DNA of 64,000 nt, taken from contig JADLSH010000026.1 in the NCBI GenBank assembly GCA_016169945.1, positions 427,928 to 491,927 of the forward strand, read 5' to 3'. Of the stretch, positions 21,616-31,489 are shown piece by piece; the stretch's first letter is position 1; the number at the start of each line of letters is the position of its first letter. The notes beneath the pieces are model-generated. The model ran no database searches, was not told where the DNA came from, and saw nothing but the letters and a program-made list of their open reading frames with translations. A program made the translations under genes and the position numbers. This stretch comes from Trachythela sp. YZ-2020. Its lineage: Eukaryota; Cnidaria; Anthozoa; Malacalcyonacea; Clavulariidae.

Positions 21616-22834
21616 GCATTACAATTAACATTACTAGAACAATTTTTACTAATATGTCCCTTTTCAAACAAATAAAACATCGTCCGTACTTACGAATAAG
21701 TTGCTTACGCTCATTAACATTTGTTATCTTCTTGCAATCTTCGTGCGAGTGTTCTCCCAAACAATATGCACACTTTATACGTCCGTAATTCCCATTCCCA
21801 TGACCTTGCCTCGTAAACAGAGCGGCAGCAGATCCCCCAGCATGTCCATATGTATTGTTCTTTCGCCTTTCGTGGTTCTCGGGTTTTTCTGTCGTTGGCT
21901 TGTGTGCTTCCCGTAGTTCAATTTCTTTTAGAAAAGCGTCCATAACTTCTGTCATCGACCATTCAGAAAAGTTTGTATCCCTAGTTATAGTCAATCGAAA
22001 GGACTCGGGCAACTTCTCGAGGATTTCCGGTACTACGATAGTTGAATAGGCGGTTTCGTCTACCCCTAGGGCTTTCAACCCTCGGTAATTTGTCTCGCAC
22101 GTATCATATAGCTTCCGTAGTTTCTCCGTGTCTCGGTCATTGGAAACTGGTTTCATGTTCATCAGTTCCTGAATGTGTGCCTTTTGTATAGCGTTTTTCT
22201 TACCGTAGCGTCTCTTGAGTAGATTTATTGCCTCGTTATAGTTCGCCGATGTAAGTGCAAACCCCGAAATAGCTGATCTGGCTGGCTCAATCAATAGGCT
22301 TCTCAAGTATGCGAACTTGTCGACATCTGCTAAGCCTTCGTTTTGGTTTACGGCGCTGTCAAACGAGTCCCAAAACTCTTGCCACTCTTGCAATTTGCCA
22401 CCAAACGTTTTGACTTCCAATTTCGGGAGTTTAGCGCGAATAATCTTTTTTGTCTCACTAGACAAGCTGCTGTTCAATGTTGCATCGTTTGTCACTGTTG
22501 CGCTTTGAACAATGGCTTCGGTTGTCACATCCGAAATGTCGAGGATAACCTTTTGCATGTCCGCTATAACGTCGTCTGACTCCTCAATTTCTTTAGCCAG
22601 TTCCTCTTCCGCGGTTTCGTCTTTACTGGCACTTAACAATTCGATGATCGTTGCGTCGAGATTCTTTAAGGCTTCGATCTTATCCTTTAAAGTGTCTCGC
22701 AATTGTTTCAAGGCATTTTTGTCTGTCTCGCTGTTGTGGTTCGTCAACTTTTCTTTTATCTTTGAGACAATCTTTGTTGCTGAACCTCTATGTCCTGCGC
22801 GTATACGTTTCTTCTTTGTTAACTCATCCATCAT
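21596..22834 (-). CDS. gag: BEL/Pao gag with interrupted zinc knuckle
   Basis: 412 codons from an ATG at 22834. An N-terminal coiled coil (about residues 40-100) is followed by a DUF1759-type capsid region containing LPKLEVKTFGGKLQEW, FAYLRSLL and AYSTIVVPEIL. A first CCHC-like knuckle reads CAYCLGEHSHEDC. The next knuckle begins CFICLK and then goes out of frame at a short A-run (21661-21664 on the plus strand). A second break at 21607-21609 separates it from pol. In BEL/Pao elements gag and pol normally form a single frame, so both breaks look like one-base losses in A-runs. The protein would package element RNA in cytoplasmic particles. Confidence 0.88.
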   Translation of the reverse strand: MMDELTKKKRIRAGHRGSATKIVSKIKEKLTNHNSETDKNALKQLRDTLKDKIEALKNLDATIIELLSASKDETAEEELAKEIEESDDVIADMQKVILDISDVTTEAIVQSATVTNDATLNSSLSSETKKIIRAKLPKLEVKTFGGKLQEWQEFWDSFDSAVNQNEGLADVDKFAYLRSLLIEPARSAISGFALTSANYNEAINLLKRRYGKKNAIQKAHIQELMNMKPVSNDRDTEKLRKLYDTCETNYRGLKALGVDETAYSTIVVPEILEKLPESFRLTITRDTNFSEWSMTEVMDAFLKEIELREAHKPTTEKPENHERRKNNTYGHAGGSAAALFTRQGHGNGNYGRIKCAYCLGEHSHEDCKKITNVNERKQLIRKYGRCFICLKRDILVKIVLVMLIVMHAETTP

Positions 22835-22848
22835 TCAGGGCAACCTAT

Positions 22849-22866
22849 CCGGCTCGAAGGACCAAG
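22849..22866 (-). promoter_or_regulatory. primer-binding site of the BEL/Pao element
   Basis: Directly after the 5' LTR, in element orientation, the sequence is TTGGTCCTTCGAGCC preceded by one or two spacer bases. It is complementary to a tRNA 3' end finishing in CCA. I did not assign the tRNA. Confidence 0.75.
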
Positions 22867-23248
22867 TGTTGCACTTTTCTGCTTCGCGTCAATACGAGCA
22901 GTTGCGCTTCAGCTGGTTCTCTTCTCTGGGGACTGTATACTATCGTACGTACAATCAAATAATACGCGCAGTCAATTCCTTTTACAAATTTATTAAAATA
23001 AAACAATTATAACATATCCAATTCTTAAAACCATACAATCTTACAATCACAACCTTTCTCGATCAACTCTAACACAATCTCTCTTATAATCTCAACCTTC
23101 AATAATTGCGTCGTCCGGAAGTTTATTGTCTATTGTTTGAGCATAGACCACGCATTGTAGTCTAACTAGGATATCGATTTACAACAATTAATAAAGTAAT
23201 ATAAAACGTAACATAAAGTATTTAATATTTACATGGATTTATCCGACA
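22867..23248 (-). repeat. 5' LTR of the BEL/Pao element
   Basis: 382 bp, identical on reading to 17005-17386. It carries the element promoter by position; no TATA box was singled out. Confidence 0.93.
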
Positions 23249-23467
23249 GTTACAAAGGAGAAACTATTTCGATTTGCAAAAAAACTTGTTTTTTTCAAAA
23301 AAAATAATACAAAAATAGAGTTTACGTACGGACCGCGCAGTAAATAAGTTGTGGGGGACTGAAACTGACGTACGGACCGCGTGAAGGACTGGGATTTAGG
23401 CTTCACTTTTTTCCGCCTGAATGATTGAATGTCATCGTTCCAGATATTAGAAATTTATGGAGTTCAC

Positions 23468-23697
23468 TGACATTACCTCAGAATCCGTGTTTCCACTATT
23501 TTTTGGCAGACTCCGTGTTTTCCAAATTTTTATACTCCGTCTTTTCCATATTTTTGTCAGACTCCGTGTTTTCCAATATTATGACGTCAGACTCCGTGTT
23601 TTCCAATATTATGACGTCAGACTCCGGAATTTGGACTCCGGCACTCCGACTCCGCCACTCCGGCTCCGGAACTCCGACTCCGTGTTTTCCATGTTAC
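23468..23697 (+). repeat. minisatellite B, second copy
   Basis: Same unit content as 16455-16665 but on the plus strand, with one extra ACTCCGTGTTTTCCAATATT unit carrying TGACGTCA. It starts ACATTACCTCAG and ends CCATGTTACC. Bases after the end here are CGAAGGTCC, and after the other copy (in its own orientation) GGACCTTCG, the exact reverse complement. Confidence 0.75.
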
Positions 23698-23699
23698 CC

Positions 23700-24424
23700 G
23701 AAGGTCCCAGCCATATTATAACAGAAAAAGGAGCGATACACTAGTAACACCAGGTACTGGCAAACGGCTTTTAGTGAGCAATTTTTAGAACGTTAAATTA
23801 AAGCTTGTATAGTTATACGCGAGTGCAATGCCTTTGAAATAAAAGAGGCATAACTAGATAATCAATAAATGACGCAGAACCACCTTGCCCAGAGCACCTT
23901 GCCAAAAGTACTTTGATGAGGTTCGATCTGATTGGCTTACAGTTTGAAGTGAGAACAGAGGGCGGAGAAACACAACAGGGAGCGGAAAACCCGCGAAATC
24001 TCTTTTGGCCTTTTACACAGAATGAAATATTCTCAGATTGTCCTCACAAAAAGAGAAATGCACCGTGCACGTTTTATCCGATTCCTTCCAAACTTTGCCA
24101 CAATGTAGAACAATAGTTAAGGAGCAAAAGTTTGCACCCGTTTTTCGTTTAACGCCATACTTTTCGAGTTCTAGGCATCTGTTCTAACGTATATACAAAA
24201 TTTGTGTGAGTCAACTTGTCTGCTTTATATCAAAGCAAATACAATAGCTGTCAAAAAATGCGAACACACTTTTGTTCTTTGATTATCTGAGATGGGAAAT
24301 ATGATGTTTCGCAGGTCCTAGGGTTAAATCGGCGGCGTGCAAATCTCGTGACGCGAAGGAGGTCAGATTTTCAAAAGTAGCCCGTAGCAACCACAGTGTT
24401 TTAAAATATAGCGTTTTTGTTAAA
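23700..24424. other. no gene seen
   Basis: Sequence between minisatellites B and A. The ORF at 23913-24116 lacks splice or start context. Nothing else is supported. Confidence 0.35.
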
Positions 24425-24604
24425 TTACAGTTCCGGGTTTTACAGATTCCGGTTTTTACAATTCCGGGTTTTACAGATTCCGGCTTTTACAATTCCGGGT
24501 TTTACAGATTCCGGCTTTTACAATTCCGGGTTTTACAGATTCCGGGTTTTACAGATTCCGGGTTTTACAGATTCCGGCTTTTACAATTCCGGGTTTTACA
24601 GATT
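24425..24604 (+). repeat. minisatellite A, second copy
   Basis: About 11 units of TTCCGGGTTTTACA(GA)-type sequence, the inverse of 15320-15525. It ends at ATTTTG and abuts the truncated terminal element at 24606. Confidence 0.8.
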
Positions 24605-24605
24605 T

Positions 24606-24818
24606 TGTCTTGGGACTTCGAGTTTATCCACCGGCTAGAGGATTTAAACTACCTCCGGACCTCGGATAAATTTATCCTACGGATAGTGCTTTTTTGTCCG
24701 CTGGATAACGCTATCCAAGCTTGGTACAACGCAATTTTTACTCTGGATAAAATTTATCCGCCGGATAGCGACTTATCCACCGGATAGCGACTTATCCACC
24801 TTTGATACAACCGGCCCC
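24606..24818 (+). mobile_element. TIR element copy E1, right end only
   Basis: This is the last ~210 bp of the same family as 24820-25657, beginning TGTCTTGGGACTTCGAG and ending GATACAACCGGCCCC. It contains repeated TATCCN(3-5)GGATA half-palindromes. The left part is missing and replaced by minisatellite A. One base (T, 24819) separates it from the next copy. Confidence 0.75.
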
Positions 24819-24819
24819 T

Positions 24820-25657
24820 GGGGCCGGTTGTATCAAAGGTGGATAAGTCGCTATCCGGTGGATAAGTCCTATCCGATGGATAAATCTTCTATCCGATGGA
24901 TAGTTATCCGTTGGATAAAAATGCGTTGTACGAAGTTTACGTTGTACGAACTGTTTAGTATATGAGTTGAGTATACTTTTCCTGTAGAATACATTAAATA
25001 TTTTGTTCCTTGACCTTGCACACATTTCATAACAATTTTAAGAACATTTTCTCTCAAGTTTTGATTGGCTAATCAAAGCGAACGAACAAAAATTACAAAA
25101 TTCGCCGTCTTGTTGTCTATTGCCTAATTTTGTTTGGTTTTCCAAGTTGTATCTTCTATCTTGGTACTATCTTCGGTACGTTCATCGTGTTTTTAAACTG
25201 ACTAAAAGTGAGAAATTCACTGCTTGTTTTCAAACTATATAAAAGAGAAGGATCTGAAGAAGACTGCCGGTCGGCACTGCCACCGACATGGGATATTCCT
25301 CGGGATATTCAGTCAAAAAAATATACAAAACTACAAAGGTGAGTACTTTAATATGTTTATTGCGTTATTATAAAGGATGTTGACTTATAAACAGAATTAT
25401 TGCATTTCTGTCTCAATCCGACCCTCTTTCATCCGAAATATGTCTTGGAACTTCGAGTTTATCCACCGGATAGAGGATTTAAACTACCTCCGGACCTCGG
25501 ATAGATTTATCCTCAGTACGGATAGTGCTTTTTTGTCCGCTGGATAACGCTATCCAAGCTTGATACAACGCAATTTTTACTCTGGATAAAATTTATCCGC
25601 CGGATAGCGACTTATCCGCCGGATAGCGACTTGTCCACCTTTGATACAACCGGCCCC
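24820..25657 (+). mobile_element. TIR element copy E2, 838 bp, keeps a start exon
   Basis: The terminal inverted repeats start GGGGCCGGTTGTATCAAAGG and each extends ~200 bp as a series of TATCC...GGATA palindromes, with a conserved GCGTTGTAYSAAG block inside. The unique core holds a TATATAAAAG box (25236-25245), an ATG at 25288, 17 codons (MGYSSGYSVKKIYKTTK) and a donor AAG|GTGAGT at 25339. No transposase is encoded. One T lies on each side. It reads as a deletion derivative that kept its promoter and first coding exon. Confidence 0.75.
25236..25340 (+). promoter_or_regulatory. TATA box, start codon and splice donor inside E2
   Basis: TATATAAAAG is followed 43 bp later by ATG and a 51-base open exon ending in GTGAGT. 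The same order, with the exon a whole number of codons long, recurs in E4 (27586-27658). Start plus donor also recur in E3. Repetition in three copies argues that it is inherited from a functional parent. Confidence 0.55.
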
Positions 25658-25681
25658 TGGTCACAGAATAAGTATATACCT

Positions 25682-26872
25682 GGGGCCGGTTGTTCGTACG
25701 CCGTTTAGCTTAAACGGCGTTTAGCCGCTATCCGGCGTATAAATTTCTTAACAAGCGTATAGTTAAACGGTGGATAAAATTGTGTTGCACAAAGCCCGTT
25801 TAGCGTCGCGTTTAACTAACCGTCGGATAACCTTAAAACTAACCGGGAAAAACCCGATTTTCCTGAAACTTCTTACCTCTACATCATCTGTTGCTAGGCA
25901 TTTTTGAACATTTCAACTTAATTTGTATTATTTATAGATTTATTCAACTTGTGAATTCCACCAAGCTTTAAACTATTAAACATGTAGTAGAGAATTGGTT
26001 GGAATTCTGTCATTCAGTCGTTGCAGTACGGGAGTTTCGTATCCACTTTTCTGCATTTCGCTTCAAAAACCTTTGGCTAATTTATGCGAATGCAATAGCC
26101 GAAAAGTTACTGTGAGTTGCGTTGTCTTGTTTACGTTGATTCAGAAACTGTGACTGAATATTTTGTTCCTTGACCTTGCACTGACTCTGAATAGTTTTAA
26201 GAACATTTTCTCGCAAGTTTTGATTGGCTTATGAAAGCCATTAAGCAAGCGAACAAAGATTTTTCGTCTTTCGGCGTCGCGTTGTCTGTTTATTTTTGTA
26301 TACTAGTTTGGCTTTCCAAAGGCAAAGTTGTGTCTTTTATATACACTAGTTCGTTGTTTGTTTTAATAAGTAAAAGTTGGAATTTTACGTACTGCTTATT
26401 TTCAAAAGGAAAGGAGAAAAAAGCCAGAATACGGCTAAACTCGTAACCGACTGACACCGGCACGGAAATAAAATACATTACAACAAAGACATTGCATTGC
26501 TAGTTACCTTCGATCCGTGAATTTTAAGACCATGAGGACTCAAGAGAAGTCAAAAGTGAGTTTTTATGTTTATTCGATATAGAAAAGGGACTCCCCAACA
26601 GGGATTTTGCATTTTTATTACAATCTGACCCCTCTTTCATGCGAAACATTCATTGTTCTTCTTGTCCGAACTTCGAATTTAACCGCCGGATAGAGACTTA
26701 AACGGTCTCAAGAGACCGTTTAAGTTTACACGGTGGATAGCCGAAATTTAACCGGTGGATAGCACTAAACGGGCTACGAACAACGCGATTTTTCAAGCGT
26801 TTAAATTTTATACGGTGGATAGCGAGTTAAACGGTGGTTAAGGACTTAAACGCCGTACGAACAACCGGCCCC
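25682..26872 (+). mobile_element. TIR element copy E3, 1,191 bp, diverged subterminal palindromes
   Basis: The outer 15 bases (GGGGCCGGTTGTTCG) match E4. Many inner palindromes use CCGTTTA...TAAACGG in place of TATCC...GGATA. The core shares TTTGTTCCTTGACCTTGCAC and TTTTAAGAACATTTTCTC with the other copies. It contains ATG at 26532, eight codons (MRTQEKSK) and a donor AAA|GTGAGT at 26556. No transposase. A single A (26873) separates it from E4. Confidence 0.72.
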
Positions 26873-26873
26873 A

Positions 26874-27979
26874 GGGGCCGGTTGTTCGAAAGGTGGATAA
26901 CTTATCCACTGGATAAGTCCTATCCACTGGATAAATCTGCTATCCAGTGGATAGCTATCCGCAGGATAAAAACGCGTTGCACGAAGCACGGATAGCAGGG
27001 TGGATAGCTATCCGTCGGATAAGCTTAAATTTAACCGGGAAAAACCGGATTTTCTTGAAATTTCTTACCTCAACGTCAGCTGTTGCTGAGCTTTTGTGAA
27101 CTTTATAATTTAACTTGTATAAAATCCATCCATATCTTGAATTAACTTGCGATAAATTTCCCGTTGTTGGTTGTATTGTTCTTTTTCAGTCGGTCGTCAC
27201 TAGTAATTAATATAGTCAGACTTGTATGATTTTGTTGTACATATTCATAGTACGTGAAATACGTGTATTCCGGCTAGCTAGCATTTCACGATCTTTAATT
27301 GTTTATGCGAAGACAACAGCAGAGGCAGAAACTGTTTAGGATATGAGTCCTGTAGAATACATTAAATATTTTGTTCCTTGACCTTGCACACATTTCAAAA
27401 CAATTTTAAGAACATTTTCTCTCAAGTTTTGATTGGCTAATCAAAGCGAACGAACAAAAATTACAAAATTCGCCGTCTTGTTGTCTATTGCCTAATTTTG
27501 TTTGGTTTTCCAAGTTGTATCTTCGGTACGTTCATCGTGTTTTTAAACTGACTAAAAGTGAGAAATTCACTGCTTGTTTTCAAACTATATAAAAGAGAAG
27601 GATATTCTGCCACCGACATGGGATATTCTGTCAAAAAAATATACAAAACTACAAAAGTGAGTACTTTATATGTTTATTGCATTATATATAAAGGATGTTG
27701 ACTTATAAACAGAATTATTGCATTTCTGTCTCAATCCGACCCTCTTTCATCCGAAATATTTACTAGTTTGTCTTGGAACTTCGAGTTTATCCACTGGATA
27801 GCGATTTAAACTACCTTCGGACCACGGATAAATTTATCCAATGGATAGCGATTTTTATCCGCCGGATAAAGTTATCCAAGCTTCGTGCAACACAAATTAT
27901 ACACTGGATAAAATTTATCCGTTGGATAGCGAGTTATCCACTGGATAGTGAGTTATCCACCTTTCGAACAACCGGCCCC
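26874..27979 (+). mobile_element. TIR element copy E4, 1,106 bp, keeps a start exon
   Basis: Terminal repeats GGGGCCGGTTGTTCGAAAGG ... CCTTTCGAACAACCGGCCCC (in orientation) carry TATCCACTGGATA-type palindromes. The core is close to E2: TATATAAAAG at 27586-27595, ATG at 27618, 13 codons (MGYSVKKIYKTTK) and donor AAA|GTGAGT at 27657. One A lies on each side. No transposase. Confidence 0.75.
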
Positions 27980-27980
27980 A

Positions 27981-29351
27981 GAAGTGTAACTTCATAGGGC
28001 TTTCGTGTCCTCAAATTTCCCAAAATGTACACGTCATGCACACGCCATCGTGCTTGCTTAATTGTAAGATGGCGACGTTTGATAGCGTCAGCACGAACAA
28101 CTTTTCTATCAGTGTTTTGCATTTTCTCGCGGCCTTTTCTGCCACTTTAGTAGTAATTTGTTTAACTATTTGACATACATTGCAAGGCCAATGGTTTTTT
28201 TCATTTCCGCAAATGTCAAGGCATGGTCAAAGGGCATGAAAGCAATGACGTAATAACAAATGACGAATATCACGTCATGCATACGCCATCACAACTTGCC
28301 AGTAAGATGGCGACCGCGGGACGAGCTTTTTACAGAAGATAGACATCTGTTCATACTTAATCTGTGCCCTGGTCTTCAAGCATCACCAGGGCATTTTTTA
28401 AGGAATTATGACTACTGGGGTAAAGTCTGTGTGAGGGCCTTTTCTTTTGTAGTTTACCCTAAATATAGTAAGACCATTTTTTGTGACTTTCATTGCAAAC
28501 AAGTGGTAAAACACAGGCAAGTATAGCCTTGGCAAATAGCTAGTAACATATTTTACAGATATAAAAATAGAATAAAAACTGTCAGTTGTGAATTGAATTT
28601 TAGATGTAAAATTTATTGTAATTTAAGAAGTATTCGAGGTATATGATAGAGTTTTTCAACAGCTTTCTTTTGTTGTTAACAATTAACAGGCAATCAGTGT
28701 CAACTAGTTTTTTATAGGAGTCGCTTTTTAGTGCCATACATTTTTGAGCCAAGGAAAATGAAAACTTACGCTAATGGTCAGTCAGTTTATGTCTGCAAAA
28801 GGACTATATTTTAGATCTTCAATGATTACTTCATATTGATAAATTGCCTGGTTGCAAATTCTCTACATGCTTTACCCTAGAAATTGTTATATACAGTAAA
28901 AATTCTACTTTTTGTGGTTACAAGATCGAAGTACAAAGTGTCAAAGAAATCGAATTACAAATCAATCTCATAGACAATCCGTATTTCCTGGACAGATTTC
29001 ATGTTCAGACAGGACTTTGATATCTGTAGTGCACGTATACCTGGTAATCTTACCTGGGTTCCAGAGGTTTTGGAGAGTTTCCTAAGATAGGGTACCCTCT
29101 AGAAACATTACCTCTGCTCTGACATCAGGATATCCTAATCTGTGCCTTCAGCAAAACATTTCAAGACTTTCAGGACAAAGATATAGGACAGTTATTGTGA
29201 GAGGCTTCCTTATTAATGACAGGGCCCAGTGCATCTGAAAATCTTGCATCACTAGTGGGGCAAGCAAAGGGCCTACTGGGGTAAATGCCCCAGTAGTTAT
29301 ATAGTTAAAAAATGCCCTGAGCATCACACATTGTACAAATATATATCTCAT
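27981..29351. other. no gene; two CRE/YY1-like promoter-type blocks
   Basis: CACGTCATGCAYACGCCATC ... TAAGATGGCGAC occurs twice, at about 28029-28077 and 28269-28313. AAGATGGCGAC resembles a YY1 site and ACGTCA / TGACGTAA resemble CRE sites. This is the only promoter-like duplication in the interval; no transcribed exon could be attached to it. The rest shows nothing recognisable. Confidence 0.35.
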
Positions 29352-29868
29352 TCATTAGATCCAGAATTGAATATGCATCCCCTGTGTGGTCGTCAATACC
29401 TAAATCATTATCTGACATTCTCGAATCTGTTCAAAAGAGAGCATTGAGAATAGCTTATCCAGATCTGTTATATGATGAAGCCCTGGAAATTTCAAACTTA
29501 CAGTATTTGAGTACTCGTAGAGACATCTCTTGCAAGAAATTCGTCGAATCTTTGCGACGTGATGCTTCACCCTACAACCCTTTGACCAAAATTATGGAAA
29601 TTCGTCCCGGGGTAAAAACTCACGATTATGACTTAGGAATGACAGAACGGTCGAACAAATTTTATGGCCAGAAACCACTGAACGGTTAAAGAACTTCGTG
29701 ACTAGGAAATATTATTAGTTTTATAGTTAATTAACAGTCCTAACTAAATAAACATTATTGTATAAAATTTTATACTATATTAGTACTCCATGTAATTCAG
29801 TTTTTCCTTTAAAAACTGCAAATTGGTTTTAATTAAACAGATTGATTGATTGATTGATTGATTGATGT
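29352..29868 (+). pseudogene. LINE ORF2 C-terminal fragment with GATT-repeat tail
   Basis: The frame reads SRIEYASPVWSSIPKSLSD and SVQKRALRIAYPDLLYDEAL, the post-RT region of CR1/L2-like LINEs, to a stop at about 29689. The 3' tail is five to six GATT units at 29847-29868, marking the 3' terminus. The copy is 5' truncated. Confidence 0.7.
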
Positions 29869-29875
29869 AAGTATT

Positions 29876-30417
29876 AAGTAAGCCCCTACAAATTACTTGT
29901 TTTCCCCGTAGGTATCCCCTACTCCTACAAAACTCAATAATCCCCTACCGTAGGGGAAATCCCCTACGAGTGGCAGCACTGGTTCATTTCCATGCTTCGA
30001 GCAGTTGCTCTGAGCAGTTCTCAATATTTTGAGGAAGTTCCTTAAAATGTTCCCAACTTTCTGTGTTCGAATGGACCAATCATGTTTTATTTAATATGTT
30101 AAACCTTAAACCGACCAATGGGATGAAAGCATTTACATACGGCTCCGCCTACAAACCTGAATGATTTGTCTGGTTTTGTCTATTGTTTTGCCGGTTCGTA
30201 TTTTTAAATTTGTTTGATAATTTATAAATTATGGGGCGCTAAATATGTGTTTTTATTATTTAGCTGTTTTATGTAGAGTTTTTTTAATGATTTATTTATT
30301 ATATTAAATAACCAAAAAGCTTGAATTGGTTATTTCAAATAACCACTTTTTGTACCGAGATTTTAGTTGGCAATGCTCGAACGGAAGCTCTTTCAAAAAG
30401 CTCCGGATGGTCTTATA
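29876..30417. other. no gene; GTAGGGGAT repeats and AT-rich DNA
   Basis: Around 29905-29970, CCCCTAC/GTAGGGG words recur on both strands, including CCCCTACCGTAGGGG; it looks like the subterminal part of a small transposon. Nothing coding is supported up to the Penelope-like scrap. Confidence 0.4.
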
Positions 30418-30470
30418 CCAATTGAATGGATAAGATTTATAGATGACATTTTTGCAATTTGTTTAATATA
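30400..30470 (+). pseudogene. Penelope-like reverse transcriptase scrap
   Basis: A short frame reads KAPDGLIPIEWIRFIDDIFAI. RFIDDIF matches the catalytic motif used by Penelope-like elements, rather than the YADD/FADD of LINEs. The frame closes just after, and faint similarity may continue in other frames to about 30570. Very short, so the assignment is tentative. Confidence 0.45.
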
Positions 30471-30661
30471 ATTCCACACCACATAACTTAGGAACAACCC
30501 TTTCAATATACATCAAATTAATCATACAAACATTACCACACGACACCCTAATAATTTTGATATGATAATTTATGCAAGTTCATTGCCAGACGAAATTCTG
30601 CAGGCGATTATCTGATTGGCTGAAAATGACAATAGCGACTAGTGCGTCCGGCCGGCCCTTC

Positions 30662-30740
30662 GTAGCCTGCGCAGCTGGCGGTTTTAAGGGGTTGAGGCGA
30701 AGGGAGTTTAGGCGAGGGCAGTCAGCTACGCAGGCTAGCC
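30662..30740. repeat. GC-rich inverted repeat
   Basis: GTAGCCTGCGCAGCTGG and CAGCTACGCAGGCTA pair across ~45 GC-rich bases. Composition differs sharply from the AT-rich surroundings, so it is probably an inserted MITE fragment. Confidence 0.5.
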
Positions 30741-30785
30741 CTTCGGGGAGCTCTGCCATTCCCCGGAGCCGGCTGGAAATCGAGC

Positions 30786-31485
30786 CTAACTGAAACCCAG
30801 AGACTGAAACCATGACAGCGCTAATCCACGAATCCCAAAACATTCTAATTTGGATAATAGAATTTTATGGTTTATTGTATCAAAAGCTTTTTTGAGGTCC
30901 AGGAATAAGACACCATTAATCAAGCCAGCATCCATGTTTGCTAACCAGCTGTTAGTTACATGAAGTAATGATGTTTCAGTTGAATGATTTGCTCGAAAAC
31001 CAGACTGAAATTTAGATATTTTGGGAACTACAGAAATGACAGAAATCGACCTAATTTTGTCATAGCCCGATGATTTAGCAGTTTTCATTTTCCTAATTTC
31101 CTCCCTAACTTTATCATGGGATATAGTTTGAAATACAAAGTTGTGTGGTGTAGGTGTTACACAGGACAGTGGATCGACATCGCTTGGGTCTATATTCTCG
31201 GCTAAACGTGTACCTATGCGCGAAGAAACTGTTGAATTCATTAGCAATATTATCATCTCCTACAATTTTCCCTTCGTCAACAATCAATTCATTAATTATG
31301 GTAGTTTTTGATGCATTGTTCAGCAGTTCGTTTATCAATTTCCAATTCTCTTTGTGGTCCTTGCATGCATTTAGTTTACTCTTATAATAATTGCTTTTTG
31401 TTTCTTTGATGGCATATTTAAAACAGTATATTTTGAATTGTAAATGTTTTGACTTTGCATTTATCTGCTTATAAAACCTATTTGG
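30786..31485 (-). pseudogene. LINE reverse-transcriptase fragment with frameshift and internal deletion
   Basis: On the minus strand: a linker region (KIYCFKYAIKET, then NACKDHKENWKLINELLNN) passes into the N-terminal RT (SGYDKIRSI), then jumps to [39 protein letters not shown]. Sequence between is missing and one frameshift is present near 31200. About 35 bp of its 5' part (AAAATATACTGTTTTAAATATG) recurs inverted at 31835-31870. Confidence 0.75.
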
Positions 31486-31489
31486 TCGT

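Larger units (their letters stand above)
17005..23248 (-). mobile_element. full-length BEL/Pao LTR retrotransposon
   Basis: Two 382-bp LTRs (17005-17386, 22867-23248) read identically by eye, begin and end TGT...ACA in element orientation, and are flanked by a 5-bp duplication GTTAC (17000-17004, 23249-23253). Next to the 5' LTR lies a primer-binding site beginning TTGGTCCTTCGAGCC on the minus strand. Next to the 3' LTR lies a purine tract AAAGGGGGGAGTG. Inside are a DUF1759-type gag and a pol with aspartic protease, RT, RNase H and integrase in BEL/Pao order. Identical LTRs imply a recent insertion. Three small indels nevertheless break the gag-pol frame. Confidence 0.95.

Noticed and set aside
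17930..23012. Plus-strand ORFs of 60-166 codons
   Set aside because: They are antisense shadows of BEL gag and pol, Ser/Phe/Leu-rich as expected for the reverse of the coding strand.
15307..24604. One large inverted duplication around the BEL element
   Set aside because: Sequence between the A and B repeats on the left does not match that on the right, so only the repeats are shared.
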